Positions 31,822 through 44,000 of a stretch of DNA of 64,000 bases are shown here, in pieces (positions within the stretch are counted from its first letter, which is position 1; every line of letters starts with the position of its first letter). The DNA comes from Neostapfia colusana. Taxonomy: Eukaryota; Streptophyta; Magnoliopsida; Poales; Poaceae. Position numbers and translations under genes: made by a program. The notes under the pieces are model-generated. The model was not told the origin of the DNA and searched no databases. It saw only the letters and a program-made list of their open reading frames with translations. Where the stretch lies: the NCBI GenBank assembly GCA_030760725.1, contig JASWHV010000012.1:46345652-46409651 (forward strand), written 5' to 3'.

Positions 31822-33444
31822 TGTAGGATCGAAGAGCACGTGAAAAGCTACCAGAGGGGAGGTGAATGGTAGATTAAAACTTTTCGCAGCAGAAACAACA
31901 AAAACCCCTCAGCAAAAAATCAATCGGTTAACGAAACCGTGTGTGCAAGTGTTTTCAAACGTGTTCAACCATGACAAATCAAGTAGAGAGGTAGAGAATC
32001 AAGTCACGGATCTAATGCAACAAGAATCATTTGAAAACACGATGTAAAACTTGATATACAATCAAAACATTAAACGAAGATCAATCTGTTCTACCCGATA
32101 TAAAACAGATCTGCAACGCTGCAAAGAAACTCGTGTATCTCAAAAACTACAGATCCGAAGCTCGTGAAAATTTCACAGATGATAGATAATTGACTTGTGA
32201 AGACAACCCAAAAAGAATCACGTCAATCGGATCTGTAAAACTCGAGTTATGAATGAAACACCAAAGCAACGTCGGTCTGTCCAGAAACTCGGCGAGAAAG
32301 ACTTGACGAAAAACAAGTCGGACGAACAAGGCACAAAAGCTCCTCGAAACTATGAAATTTATTCAATAGAAACACAAGAGGAACAGCCCAAAGTTCTCTA
32401 CCCACGAGAGCTCTGGCCTCCCTTTCTTTTATAGCCGGCCCTCAGGCTAAACATTCCAATCTAGGACTCCTACTCCTAATTGGACTCGTATCCTAACTTA
32501 CCATAACTGCTCAGGACTCTCCTATTCGCAGATAGAAGCAATCGTGAGACTTCCAAACACCTTAGGAACATCCTAAACATTACTAAAACAACTCAACTTC
32601 GTGCCTAGCATGAAATCCTATCATAACCAACTCAAATCTTCCATATTTGAGCCATATCCGACTCAGCCTCAGCCTGAGAGCAATCCAGCCGGTTGGACCT
32701 TTCCAACCAATTCTTTACGTCCACTTCTCTTCATCACGCCTTGGAACAATGTTGCCACGTCCATGCACTTCTTTCACACGTGCAAACACCTTCCAACGAC
32801 GTACACACAACCTTTATATGCAATGCCCTTGATCCAAACATGCTGCGCGACCTCCCGATCAACTCAGCCACAGCTCCTCCTGAACTTAGTTGTTGAAACC
32901 TCATCTCCTCCCTGAGACTAGTCCAAGGATCCCGTCACAAGCCATGTCTTGAACTCAAGCAACACCTGCACATGAATAAACAACCAATTCTTCCGAGCAC
33001 AAGTCCTCGACTTGACTCACGTTAGTTCGAAAACCACAACACCTTACATGAGCACGTCACATAAGCATGTTGCAAACCATATCAAATGATAACAGCCATA
33101 ACCACCAAAACACACCAAAAACTTAGCAAATTAATACTAAGCAAACCTTCCCATAAAGCAAGTTTGAAACATTGCGAGTTAAAAGCAAAAACAAGACGCT
33201 GCAGTTCTACGAGTTGAACTTCACGGGAGCTCTCTAAAAACAAGCTCCGGACCTCACAGAAGCTCTCTGGACCTTGCAGGAGCTCTCCGGACCTTGCGTC
33301 GGACCTTGCCAACACTTGGCGGACCTAACAAAGAACTTGTCGGACCTTGCCACAGAAGAATGTTTTGGCAATATTCAAAACTTTGAATGTTAATGCTAAC
33401 TTTTATCCTAATTGCCAATGTATTCAGCACACATAGGTCTCACA
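31822..33444 (-). repeat. 5' LTR of the copia element
   Basis: Matches 8333-9937. TATA box CTATAAAAG on the minus strand at 32427-32435. It carries an extra 20-bp tandem repeat (accttgcaggagctctcc type, about 33257-33296) absent from the 3' LTR. Confidence 0.92.
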
Positions 33445-33449
33445 CATAG

Positions 33450-34936
33450 TTTCAAAATAGCTAGATATACTTCATTCCTGCTATTGGTTAAACCACTGAG
33501 CATGGCTTTTTTTGCTACATAAATTGTTATCATATCAACCATAAAAGCACACAATACTTCTTTCTCTTGTTGACGTTAAACTATTAAACAGAGTTTACTT
33601 ATGTATGTACCTACATAGCGTCCCAGAAGTACAAATGATGATTCCAAACTTTTCAAAATTAAAATACGAGCCTTTTTTTTACAGGTGCTGCATACAACTG
33701 CTTCTGATTCTTTACACACGAGGTTCGTTGGTTCAGTTCTGAACTGGACCAAAAGTAACAAATGTTTGGCCAGTTCATTTTAAATAGCTTCAGAAAAAAG
33801 GGATGGTGTATATTAATCACATTTGCAATGCCGGAATATGAAATACCAACACCTAGCCATGATATTTTTAAATATTATGCTGCCTTGGCCATCAAATAAT
33901 ATGCTATGGTTTCATTAAAATCAAAATCCGGACAGGTCGTACTAGATTATTTCATTAGATTTCTTTCTTTCCATACAATTTGTTGAAAAATAGTTTCTCA
34001 ACAGAAGAATGATGAAAAGTTTTTCATTAGAGTATGTATTCTTTGTCCATCAATATTGTTACTGCTCTACAAGTAATAAGATAGCACTCTATAGTTTCGG
34101 CTGACTTTGCGTGATGGTTGTAAGATTATTTAATGAGTTGCAGTTGATGATGCCTTGGCAATCAGATTATACTTTGGAACTCAACATTATCAGGTGAAAG
34201 ATGGCTGATACTCGTGGGACAGCAGGAATATGCTAATCCTTTGTGAATTTGTGCAAGCTTTACTAAAATACTTGTGAAATCTTCGTCTGTACAGGCAGGT
34301 ACAAGATTTTGAGACAGATCATTGCTATATATGAATTATGCACTATAAAAATGCAATAGTGTACATTAAGGTGGATTTTGTATTACTAGCAGAAGATCTG
34401 TGTTTGTTCATTTTTATGTTTTCCTTTTCTTTATGGGTCTCCAAATAAATGATGTTCCTCATTTCTGATTATAAATGATCCATACTATTATTCCTTTCTT
34501 AATTCCAATAGTTTCCTACTATGAAGGCTAACCTAAAAATTTCAGTATTACTGTGATATGACAACCTTTGAATAAAACAAACCCACTTGTTTCATCTCAA
34601 ACTATAATTTTTGTTCTTTGAATTTGTTAAGTATACTATTCTAAGTACTGAGACATTGTCCATTTAAAAAGTAATTATTGAATTTTTGGATCATATCATT
34701 ATTATCAGACAAGCATGTTTCCCTGAAAAAAAGCTTTTTATTTTCTGTGTTTGATTACCTGTTTATTATGTTAGACACATGCTCAGTTCCAATTCCAACT
34801 ATATAAAAAGCTAGTATTCTTCATTGTCGCCAATGGTTAAAACATTTGTTACATAGTTACAAAATAGCCAGATACTTCATTCCTGCTATTGGTTAAACCA
34901 TTGATAGCTCGTAAGGCGGCGGTACTAGCTCGATGT
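33450..34936. repeat. Host sequence, rest of unit 1 and second unit of the duplication
   Basis: 33450-33500 completes unit 1, matching 34862-34905. 33500-33940 is a unique AT-rich spacer with no recognised feature. 33943-34905 is unit 2, collinear with 7536-8332 but with about 170 extra bases (about 34395-34575). No gene is recognised. The GATGT at 34932-34936 is the target-site duplication of the solo LTR that follows. Confidence 0.7.
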
Positions 34937-36680
34937 TGTAACACTCATCTCTCAACGCCTAGTGGAGCCTAGGCGGCAGTTGTTTCCTCCCGAAAACCAC
35001 CGTAGCCCTCCTCCTCCCCCTCTCTCCAAGTTATTATCACATGTGAACAAATTTTCCTCGGCAACAACCGCTCCTTCACATCTTTTCCCCAACCGGCGCC
35101 CTCACATCGTCGCCTCTACGTCCACTATAAAACCCAACCAGAGGTCCCACTGTTCCTTCACCGATCGCACACAATTTCCCTCGATGAAAACCGCCACCCC
35201 GTAGCCATAATTCTGAAATTTGACACAACCGTCGCAAGATCCTTCACTCTAACTCCTCCTACGTCGTCACAAGGCCGAGAGGAAGATTTCCCGATAAAAA
35301 ACTACGAGGAAACGTGCTCGGGACACTCTACCGACGAAGATCGCCGGAGTTTTCCGCCAAGCACCGTCACCGACGTCCTTCCGGTCGTTCCAAGACCAAA
35401 GGGACACCCTAGGTGAGTTCCCTATGACCCCCTCTTCGTTCTGGTATAGAAAGATCAAGGAATAGTGGATAAATTGAAGAAACCGAAACTCTCCGGCGAT
35501 GCCGCCGCCGCTCGCCGGCGAGCGCGCCACCGCGCGTGAGGGAGAAGAGGGGGAGCGACGTGGCCGAATCCTGGCTCTCCATTTTTCATGTACGGCTAAG
35601 ATTAGAAGGGGGCATACCCCTTCGGTTCATTAAGTCAGAACCGTCCAGATTAGATCCAACGGTCCACATTTGAAATAGTTATAACCGTTGAAAATTTCAC
35701 AGATTGATCCCTGAAGATTTAAATAACTAGGAAATAAACCCTGTACTTTGCAAATTAAACCTTAGGCTTTATGAAAATTTGGAAATTCACTGAAAAATAA
35801 CCAACTAGCCCACTGTTTTCTTTGCCAATTGGGAAGTTAACTTTAAAACTTCAATTTAGTGCCTGGAAAAGTGATAATTAATGTATTTCAGTCCAAATTA
35901 GTTTATAAATCCATAATTGATTCTATAAATAATAAAAATAGGCTAAATAACTTTTGAAAAATGGTAGGAACTTATCAAAAATTCTGTTCAAACATTTTGA
36001 TCAGTATGTAAATTCTGAAATTAAAAATAATGATTTCCAAAGGCTGAAATTATTTATTTAATAACAAATTAATTCTGAAAATCAAAATAAAATTCATATA
36101 TATTTCAGAAAATTTGTAGGAATATATTAAAATGCATTAAATTATTCTGTCTCTACATTTATATATATGTATAATTTTTGTAATTCAAAATAATTATATT
36201 TAGGACTGAAAATGTATTTTAAGTATTAAATAAATACTGAAAAATCAATAAAAATAATATACAATGAATAAAAATTATGGAAATTGTCCAAAATGCATAA
36301 ATAAGTCCTGAAAATGTTGAAAACAATAATATAGACTCTGGAAATAATTATAGTGGTAATTTAAATAGTTTTTAAGACTGAATTAATTATAAAATTAGTA
36401 TATATATACATATATGCATTCCAAAAATTATTAAAAATCACTACAAATCTTGAAAGTAAATGTTTTACCATAACAACGATAAAGTAAAATATATAGATGT
36501 CAATTTGAAACTTATTTTCGTTTCAAAACACAAAAAATAATATGAAATCAATAGTATATGGAGAAAATAATTAGAATGTAAATAGTATTGGTATGTAATC
36601 AAGTATGTATGTGATTGAAATATATTGCTATGTTTCTTATGGCATGTTTTGCATTGTTTTGTGTATATATACATGGATAG

Positions 36681-37869
36681 AATCAACCCAAGAACTACTT
36701 CCTAATCTTCAAGAGCAAGATTTTGAAGTGAACCAGCATCCATTCAAAGGCAAGTATTCCTTGACCACTTTATTCCTATTCTAGGATGATTAGTTAGAAT
36801 GATTGCATGTTGTCTTCAATGTGAGACCCAGTTTAGGATGTTTCACTAGATTTTATTCCTTATCATTCCTTGCAAAGACATGGAAGGATTTAGTTAGGAT
36901 TTGTTGGTCGTAATTTTATGTGCTTAGCCATGCTTAGAACTTACAGAATGAATGAAACATAGTTGTTGCTAGTATTGTGGAATTATATTAAAGACACAAG
37001 AGTGTGTCATGGTGTTAGGAATCTAGACAGGCTAGTTGTTTTGGATGGTGCTTCGTGCACGAGACTCGGGTCAGTGATAGTGTCTGTCCATAGATTCTAT
37101 GGACCGGTTCATGGAATTGTTAACCCGGCTTTACAGTGCCACCACAAGACTGAGATGGGGCAGCTTGGCCCATTAATTAGGAGTTTGCCGGCATAGTATG
37201 AGTGTTTGGATGGTGCGGGGAATGGGAGTCCATTTTTGACTGCCCTTGGAACTGCAAGGCTCAAGAGGGGGCTTCTGCAGGGGAGGGTTTACTCCCAGGA
37301 ACTGCAGAGGTGAAACCTCAGTGGGCTTGTACTTGCCGGTAAATCCTTTGTAAAGGCCATGTAGTGATCTCCTGATCGCACACCAAAGGAAGTGTGTAAT
37401 GTGGCTTGCAACCATGGATATCAGGGAGGTTCTTAGTCCACCTAGCAACAGGGGATGAAATCACTACTTGTGGGTAAAGTGGTACAATCTTCACAGAGAA
37501 CCAAACTGTCATGACAGCTGTGCTCACGGTCAAGAGCGGCTTGGACTTGTCCATGATTAGAGAAACATGGATATGAGTTTAAAGAGTTTGTTGGCTGGTG
37601 TAACCTGACATTAATGACTTAATTATGAAGTTGGTGGGGTTATCACTTAGTAAGATAGGTTGCTAATCAAACTAAGGTTTAGGATTAATGCATAGTGCAT
37701 AACCACGTTAGCCTTTCCTTGCTATTAGCCTTCATAACATTCTTTCCTACACTTGCTGAGTACCTTTGGGTACTCAAACTTGCTTTTGTTGGATATCATA
37801 TGCTGCTCAGGTGCGAATGAAGATATAGACTTCGATGAGGAGGACTTCGATCCCCAAGAGTTGTTCTAG
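36681..37869 (+). CDS. Putative spliced acidic microprotein in solo LTR A
   Basis: Exon 36681-36749 (69 nt, after ACATGGATAG) and exon 37811-37869 (59 nt, after TGCTGCTCAG), joined across a 1061-nt intron with a GC donor, AAAG|GCAAGT. Phase is 1 at both joins, as in the Tekay LTR. The frame is open: ELLPNLQEQDFEVNQHPFK, then an acidic tail (EDIDFDEEDFDPQELF) and TAG. Exon 1 (to 35411) also ends in phase 1 and is open for about 45 codons, but I see no ATG in that frame. This is an inference from sequence; the family is unknown. Confidence 0.4.
37757..37776 (+). other. LTR hairpin (solo LTR A)
   Basis: TGAGTACC-TTTG-GGTACTCA is a perfect 8-bp stem preceded by ACTTGC, 34 nt upstream of the inferred acceptor and 343 nt from the LTR end. 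Confidence 0.75.
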
Positions 37870-38124
37870 GATGGCGAAACCCCCGGGCAATGCCTGTGGA
37901 TTGGAGGACCCTTTATTAGACTTCCGCTGTTGTATATATTTAGTATGATTGTACTTTTATTATTCTATTATGTCTTATGATGTAATATAGTATTACACAT
38001 TTACCCTGGCATGTAATATAATGATATTTCACTATTGTTGGCACATGTATGAGTCAACTGATCCTGACATACATGTGAGAATACACTCGGGTGTTCCTTA
38101 TGGAAAACTGGGTGTGACAGATGT

Positions 38125-38319
38125 GCCGCAATGGGATCGATCAACGATCGTCGACCCTCCTCCTATGCAAATGGCGCCTCCAACCACGGCCAGTCTGTGG
38201 ACTTCACTGCGGTTGCTGCCCTTCAACTCTTTTGCACCGTCAACTTGGTAATTGAGGATTTGAGACTTTGTCTAGTATTTTTTCCATAATGTAATGAAAA
38301 GGAATATGACATCCTTTAT
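38125..38319. other. Short unassigned interval
   Basis: It holds no recognised motif. It may be the degraded upstream part of the copia fragment that follows. Confidence 0.4.
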
Positions 38320-39312
38320 TATGCCTGTCAGGTTGGTCGTCATGCACGGCTCCCTTTCAGTTTATCAAATTCTCATGCCCAGAACAACATTGATTTAATA
38401 TAATATGATTTACGAACCTCTTTCATATAAATTTCTTCCAGTTACAAGTATTATCTCGTTCTTGTTGACGACTACTTACGTTACTCTTGGACTTCTACTC
38501 TTCGCCTTAAATCCAACACTTTTCCGACCTTGTCGTATTTTTTGCCTACGTCACCACTCAGCCTGACTCCGCGATCGGGCAGTCCAAATCCATGCCCTAG
38601 CGGTCATACCGGGGAACCTGCCGGTCAGACTGCCCCAAGCCTCTGCACATCTCCACCAAGCTTTGGATCTACCTTTGGTCAGACTGGTGGACCCTGCGGT
38701 CTGACCGCTCTCCACCAACAGCAGACAGGCTTCGCCCATCTCCCTTCTACAGTGCTCAGGTTTCTCCCACCGATAATGAGCACACCATGTGCACTCGTGG
38801 GAAGACTAGTCTTTGTCGACCGGTTCAGCACCTGAATCTTCAAGGATCGACGTTGTCCCCATTGCCGAAGACCTACCTTGTTGTTCTCGCCGACCCAATT
38901 GGAAAGATGCAATGTTTGAGGAATTCACCACTTTACAGGCCAACAACACCTGGGATCTCGTGCCTCATCCTTGAAGTGGCAATGTTGTGACTGGGAAGTG
39001 GATTTTTCGCCACTAGTTTCATCCGTATGGTTTTATTAATTGCTACAAGGCACGTTGGGTATTTTGTGGCTTTACTCAGCAGCCTAGCATTAATTTTGGC
39101 AAGAATTTCAGCTCCATGGTAAAGCCCGCTACAATCCACACTTTTCTATCTATTTTACTATTTTTTCATGATATGCATGTTCTTCAGCCGAATGTGAAGA
39201 ATGCCTTCTTACATGATACTCTATTGGAGGCAGTCTATTATGGGCAGCCCTCCGGTTTTCTTAATTTAGCTAATCGGTATTTTGTTTGTTGCCTCAGAAA
39301 ATCCTTATATGG
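38320..39312 (+). pseudogene. Ty1/copia fragment: integrase and RT pieces
   Basis: Translation with frame changes gives pre-integrase text (CQVGRHARLPFS) near 38327, the integrase core start (YKYYLVLVDDYLRYSW) near 38440-38500, a Pro/Ser-rich linker, then the RT start (ALADP..., NNTWDLVPHP, VVTGKWIF, KARWVF, VKPATIHTFLSI, DVKNAFLH-like, RKSLYG) from 38885 to 39311. Most of the integrase catalytic region is missing and frameshifts and stops are frequent. The RT is cut in the middle of the SLYG motif by the CACTA terminus at 39313. It is a different copia lineage from the SIRE-type elements. Confidence 0.85.
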
Positions 39313-39590
39313 CACTACTACAAAAACCATTATCACAGGCGCCTCGTTTTTCAGACCCAGACGGTCTGTAAAAAAATGCGCATGTGATGTCGAATAAATT
39401 AATAGCCGCCTGTGATGAATGAACATAACAGGTGGCTCGCAAAGGCAAACCGCCTGTGTAAACATATCAATGTTCACAGGCAGACCGTATGGTCGCTTCA
39501 GCCGCCTGCAATATTAACCATTAATACAGGCGGGTGAAGCGACCGGGCATGCGCGACCTTTGCGGTTACCCAGGGGAACGCGCCTTTGAA
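39313..39590. repeat. CACTA left terminus and subterminal repeats
   Basis: The terminal inverted repeat is followed by at least six direct and inverted copies of a CACAGGCGG/CCGCCTGTG core (for example near 39338, 39405, 39430, 39458, 39475, 39500). Such repeats bind transposase in En/Spm elements. Confidence 0.8.
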
Positions 39591-39763
39591 TTCAATTCGG
39601 AGCCATCAAACGTCGCGGCCCGTTATGCATCAACCACATTTAGCATCAAACATTAAAAAGACAACAAACAATTCGATAATTGATAACAAACATTCATCAT
39701 CAAACAAAAATTCATTAAAAATTAAATTTTTACAAACAACAAAAGAAAACAACAGACGATCGC

Positions 39764-40242
39764 CTAGTCCTCCGGTGGTGGAGGAACCCTACACTTTTCG
39801 GCGATCGTCTCCACCAACTTCCTGCTGCCTTCCATCCCAAGCACCTCACCGACCGTCTCCCGCATCACGTCAAGACGACCGGCCACTGCGTTTAGTCCGA
39901 AGAGGTAGTGGCCTATTGTGCCCATTCCAGTACATTCTGGAAGGCGACCAAGACCCATAAGCTGCATCGCATCAGATGTACTGTTAAATACATCCATCGC
40001 CATCTACAGGCGCAACGGTGATAGGTCGTCCGCTTCTGTCCTTAGGGCAACCAACCTCTGCTCTAGGAAATCGAGTATCCCAAGCAGCTATAGCCTCTCT
40101 TCTGCCCAGGAAGGTGGGGGAGGTGCGGTTGGAGCCGGGGATGGAGGCGCGGTTTGAGCCGGGGACGGAGTTACGGTTGGAGCTGGGGCGAAGGCGCAGC
40201 GAGTGGAGAGCATGTTCGGGAGCGCTTCATCGGTGGTTCCAT
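39764..40242 (-). pseudogene. Small captured ORF in the CACTA left arm
   Basis: A gene-like minus-strand unit starts at ATG 40242 (MEPPMKRSRTCSPLAAP, with a nuclear-localisation-like KRSR), followed by a Pro/Ala/Thr-rich stretch (TVTPSPAQTAPPSPAPT after a frameshift), then a helical segment (LEQRLVALRTEADDL) and a C-terminal domain (MAMDVFNSTSDAMQ .. CRVPPPPED) ending at 39764. Two TAG codons (just after EERL near 40096, and just before MAMD near 40006) and one frameshift break it. I do not recognise the family. It is flanked by duplicated ~90-bp subterminal segments (39499-39590 and 40423-40515), which suggests capture or an internal CACTA-derived gene. Confidence 0.5.
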
Positions 40243-40422
40243 TGAGACTAGGGCTACGGTGCGGCGAGGAAGATGAAGACTAGAGGGAAGAGGAAGACTG
40301 TGATGGTGGTGCAGAGAAGGGAAGGTGGAAGTTATAATGGTGCGGAGAAGGAGAGGTCAGATCGCTTCGAATTCTGCGCGCGAATGGAAATGACCGCACG
40401 ATACCAACGGACCGTGGAGTAG

Positions 40423-40765
40423 AAGCCGCCTGTAATATTGTCCATTAATACAGGTGGCTGAAGCGACCGGGCGTGCGTGCCCTTTTGGTCACCGAGGGGA
40501 ATGCGCGCAATACATGCGTCCTTAGAGTTACACATGCGGATAATATTACGTTACAAACCGCTTGTGATAAACATTCTTCACAGGCAGACAGTCATAGGTA
40601 AAGAACCGCCTGCGATAATGGAGTTGTCACAGGCGAATACTCTTTACATTACAAACCGCCTGTGATAAAGATTCCTTCATAGGCGGCTACGTAGGTAAAG
40701 AACCGTCTGCGAAAATTGTATTTACCAATTATTCAAAATGTTTTCATAGGCGATCTGTACTTGAA
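40423..40765. repeat. Second block of CACTA subterminal repeats (left arm)
   Basis: Repeats of the GCCTGT/ACAGGCGG core continue (40425, 40445, 40560, 40580, 40605, 40630, 40655, 40680, 40748). 40423-40515 duplicates 39499-39590. 40766-41080 is AT-rich; about 40925-40975 resembles 45435-45485. Confidence 0.7.
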
Positions 40766-41079
40766 GGAAAAACAGAGGAAAATTATATACACACACAAAT
40801 AGAGGAAAAATAGAGCTCACACGTACACATAGAGATGAAGCAGCACTCAGCCGGCCATGGCTTCAAGCGCAGTGTATTTCACTGTTGAAGTCTACAGCCA
40901 ATGCAAAGCCAATATTTCACTGTATGAATCTTGTTAATTTTTTTAAAGCATTCCAACATGTCAAAATTCAAATATTAAAAAAGAAAGAAATTGTCATGTT
41001 AAAATATTAAAGCTTCATTACAATATTACAAAAAAATAAAAATATATGTCATACATTTTTTCCAGCATTGACATCTTCT

Positions 41080-44000
41080 CGTATAGGGTTTTAAATCCTT
41101 TTTAATGCTTCTTTCTACGCACTTGATGTTTTCTGGATCGGTGAAAAGGTACATATCTTCATATTGATTATATTCCTCTTCATTATCTCCCACATTCTCA
41201 ACCCCAACAATATTTTACTTTCCAGAAACAACTACGTGCATCTTCTCAGTTCTTGGCTCCTGTACATAAAAAAATTATGCAACACGATCGGCGAGAACCT
41301 ACGGGTCATCTTTATAACCCACTTTGCTCAAGTCTAACAGTGTCAACCCATAGTTGTTCACTTTCGCACCATCAGGACGTTTGACCCATTAGCACTTAAA
41401 CACGGACATTTGCATTCTTTCACCATAATCGAGTTCTCATATTTCCTCTATGAACCCGAGTATGTGGTCTTCTGTCCTTGTGGATCATAAGCCTCTATGC
41501 GAACACCACTATTTTGTGCAACACTCTTACCGTCTTTTTCCGTAATGTAAAATACGTAACCATTGATCTCATATGCTTGCCATGATGTCACCAAAGCAGA
41601 TGGACCAGAAGCTAACTTCTTCATTGTTGCCTCGTCATCAGAGTATCTGTATGGTATATTTTTGTCCATTAACCATTCAGTGAAACGTCTTCTGTGCTCT
41701 TTCATGATACAGTCCTCTGTGCGGCCTTGGTTTTTTCTGCGAAGCTCAATTTCGGGTTTCTCGATGTACGACTCAGCTATTGCGAGCTGTTGTAGTACAC
41801 TAAAATATGCATAGTGTACTAATTTGTAATCCTGAAAAATAAAAGTTTTCTTACCCACTTTGCCTCTCCCACATAGTCTACCCTCATGTACTGGTATAGG
41901 CACACCTATCGTCTTTCTATCTTTGATGTAATCAGTGCAACCCTCAACCACTTCTTCAGTAGGGTAGCCTTCCATAATTCAACCCACTGGGTGAGCACGG
42001 TTCTGCACATAACCCTTTAACACTCCTAAATATCTCTGCAACGGAAACATATGATGTAAATATAGTGGCCCTAATGCTTTTATCTGATCAACAAGATGTA
42101 TGATTAGGTGTACTTGCATATCGAAAAAGGATTGCGGGAAACACATCTCAAGCTTGCACATAGTCTCGACGATGTACGTTTTCATATAGTCTAAGTCTTC
42201 CTAAGCTATCACCTTTTGCGATATTGCATTGAAGAAGTAACACAAACGTGTGATGACAACTTTTACATGCTCAGGTTTGATGACCCTTATTGCAATGGCA
42301 AGGAACACTTTCATCATCATGTGACAGTCATGAGAATTATAGTCGAATAAAGACAAGTATTTCATTGAGACTAGTTTGTGGATATTGAATGAGAAACTCG
42401 TGGGCACTCTGATCCCACGCAAGTATTTGCAAATTGCCTTTTTCTCCTGTAGTGTCAAGTTGTAGATTGATGGGGGAAGGTAACGTGTCTTTCATATATG
42501 AAATTTCTATAGAATCCTTGAAAAAGACTTTTTTCCCATAAGAAAGAAAAAAGAACTTACTATCTTTGGGATCTGATACTACACCGCTGCTTAATCCTTT
42601 AGTGGATCGGCTCTATTACATAAGCAGATTCCTAAATTTTTCCCCATATCATGGTATAATTAAGCAGTTTTTTTAGTTGTATCGACCCAGTCGCTCACTA
42701 ATTGATCTTTACGGTGCTTTCTCTATCAATTTGAGACTTTATCCATAGAGTAGTAGTATAGGCTCGACTTTCTTCTTATTTTGATTCTCGTGAAGTGTTC
42801 TTCCTTCCTACTAATGCTTCCCATTGACCTTTTCTACTGGGTGAAGCTCTGGTCTCATATCAAGATTTACTAGGTCTATATGTGATTTTAATCCCTCCTT
42901 TGTTTTCCTAGGCATGTCCATCAAGGTTCCAATGATGCTGTCAAATACATTCTTTGTAACGTGCATCAAATCAATACTATGGCAAATTTTCAGATTCTTC
43001 CAGTACGGAAGATACTTGAAAAAATTGATTTGTTTCTTTAAAGCCGGTCAGTTGTATCACCCGAAGATGGAGTTTTCTTTCTATTTGTTCCTTTACATTT
43101 TTTGCCCTTATCGAAAGCAACCTGAATGTTCTTGACCATTTCGAACACGAGTTTTCCATTGTAAGGTTTTAGTGCAGCATATTTTTTGATCTTATTATCA
43201 AATTGTTCTTTCATCTTCCTGACTTGTGTGTATCTGTCAAGAACCGCCGGCGTCTCATGTACACCGTCTTTCTGGATGAAGTGAGGTACAGAAATCCAGT
43301 TCAATCCACGCACCATACACAACCTTTCTTCCCTTCATTTGTCTCGATAATGTAAACAATCCGGGATAATCATGCACGGTAAGGAATATCATTGCTCTTA
43401 GCGTGAAATACTCCTGCTTGTACTCATCCATGTACGTACCCCTTTATTCCACAGTTTCGCCATATCTTCTATTAGAGGTTCCAAGAACACATCAGTTTTG
43501 ATGTCGGGTTGTTTCGGACCTTGTATAAGAATAGATAACAAAATATATTTCCTTTTGTGACACAACCACATCACTAGGTTGTACATCGTTAAGACCACGG
43601 GCCATGTGCTGTGTACGCTCATTTCACCAAACGGATTCATTACGTCTGTACCCAAGGCAAAACTTACATTTCTGATTTCCTTTGCAAACTCTGGATACTG
43701 AATATCAAAATTTTTCCACTGGGTTGCATCACCAGGGTCTCGAATAAGTTTTCCATTCTTCCTCCGCTGCTCGGAATGCCAACGCATAAGTTCAGCCTCC
43801 CTAGGGTTTGAGAACAAACGCTTCAAGGGATCAATTAGTGGATGGTACCACATCACCAAGGCATGAATTTTTCTCTTATTCTTCCCACCTGCATTGTCAA
43901 AAGTATCATCATCGTCACCTTCAGGGCCAATAATATTCTTCTTATTCTTCTAGGTCTTATTCATGTTGGTAACATACTGGTGATTGTAGTCCTTCTTGTA

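Larger units (their letters stand above)
8333..33444 (-). mobile_element. Ty1/copia element, SIRE/Maximus type, with nested gypsy
   Basis: This element is read on the minus strand. Its two ~1.6 kb LTRs begin TGTGAGACC and end GATCCTACA, and it is flanked by a CATAG duplication (8328-8332 and 33445-33449). The PBS matches initiator-Met tRNA and the PPT is AAGGGGGAGAT. The gag-pol order (gag, PR, IN, RT, RH) is copia-like. The two-knuckle gag, integrase and RT wording, long 3' untranslated region and large LTRs fit the SIRE/Maximus (Opie/Ji-like) lineage. Removing the nested gypsy (15029-30436 plus one GTGCA) leaves an element of about 9.7 kb. It is dead: several in-frame stops and a frameshift are seen. 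By eye the LTRs differ at roughly 50-55 sites (about 3%), more than those of the nested gypsy, as expected for an older insertion. Confidence 0.93.
34937..38119 (+). mobile_element. Solo LTR (family A) with GATGT target-site duplication
   Basis: The sequence runs TGTAACAC..GTGTGACA, 3183 bp, flanked by GATGT at 34932-34936 and 38120-38124. No internal coding region is present, so it is a solo LTR left by recombination. A TATA box (CTATAAAAC) lies at 35125-35133 and a strong donor AG|GTGAGT at 35411/35412, so exon 1 of its transcript would be short and GC-rich. The middle (35580-36650) is very AT-rich. Related to the solo LTR at 47874 by collinear blocks (for example the cctcagtgggcttgtac region). 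Confidence 0.9.
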
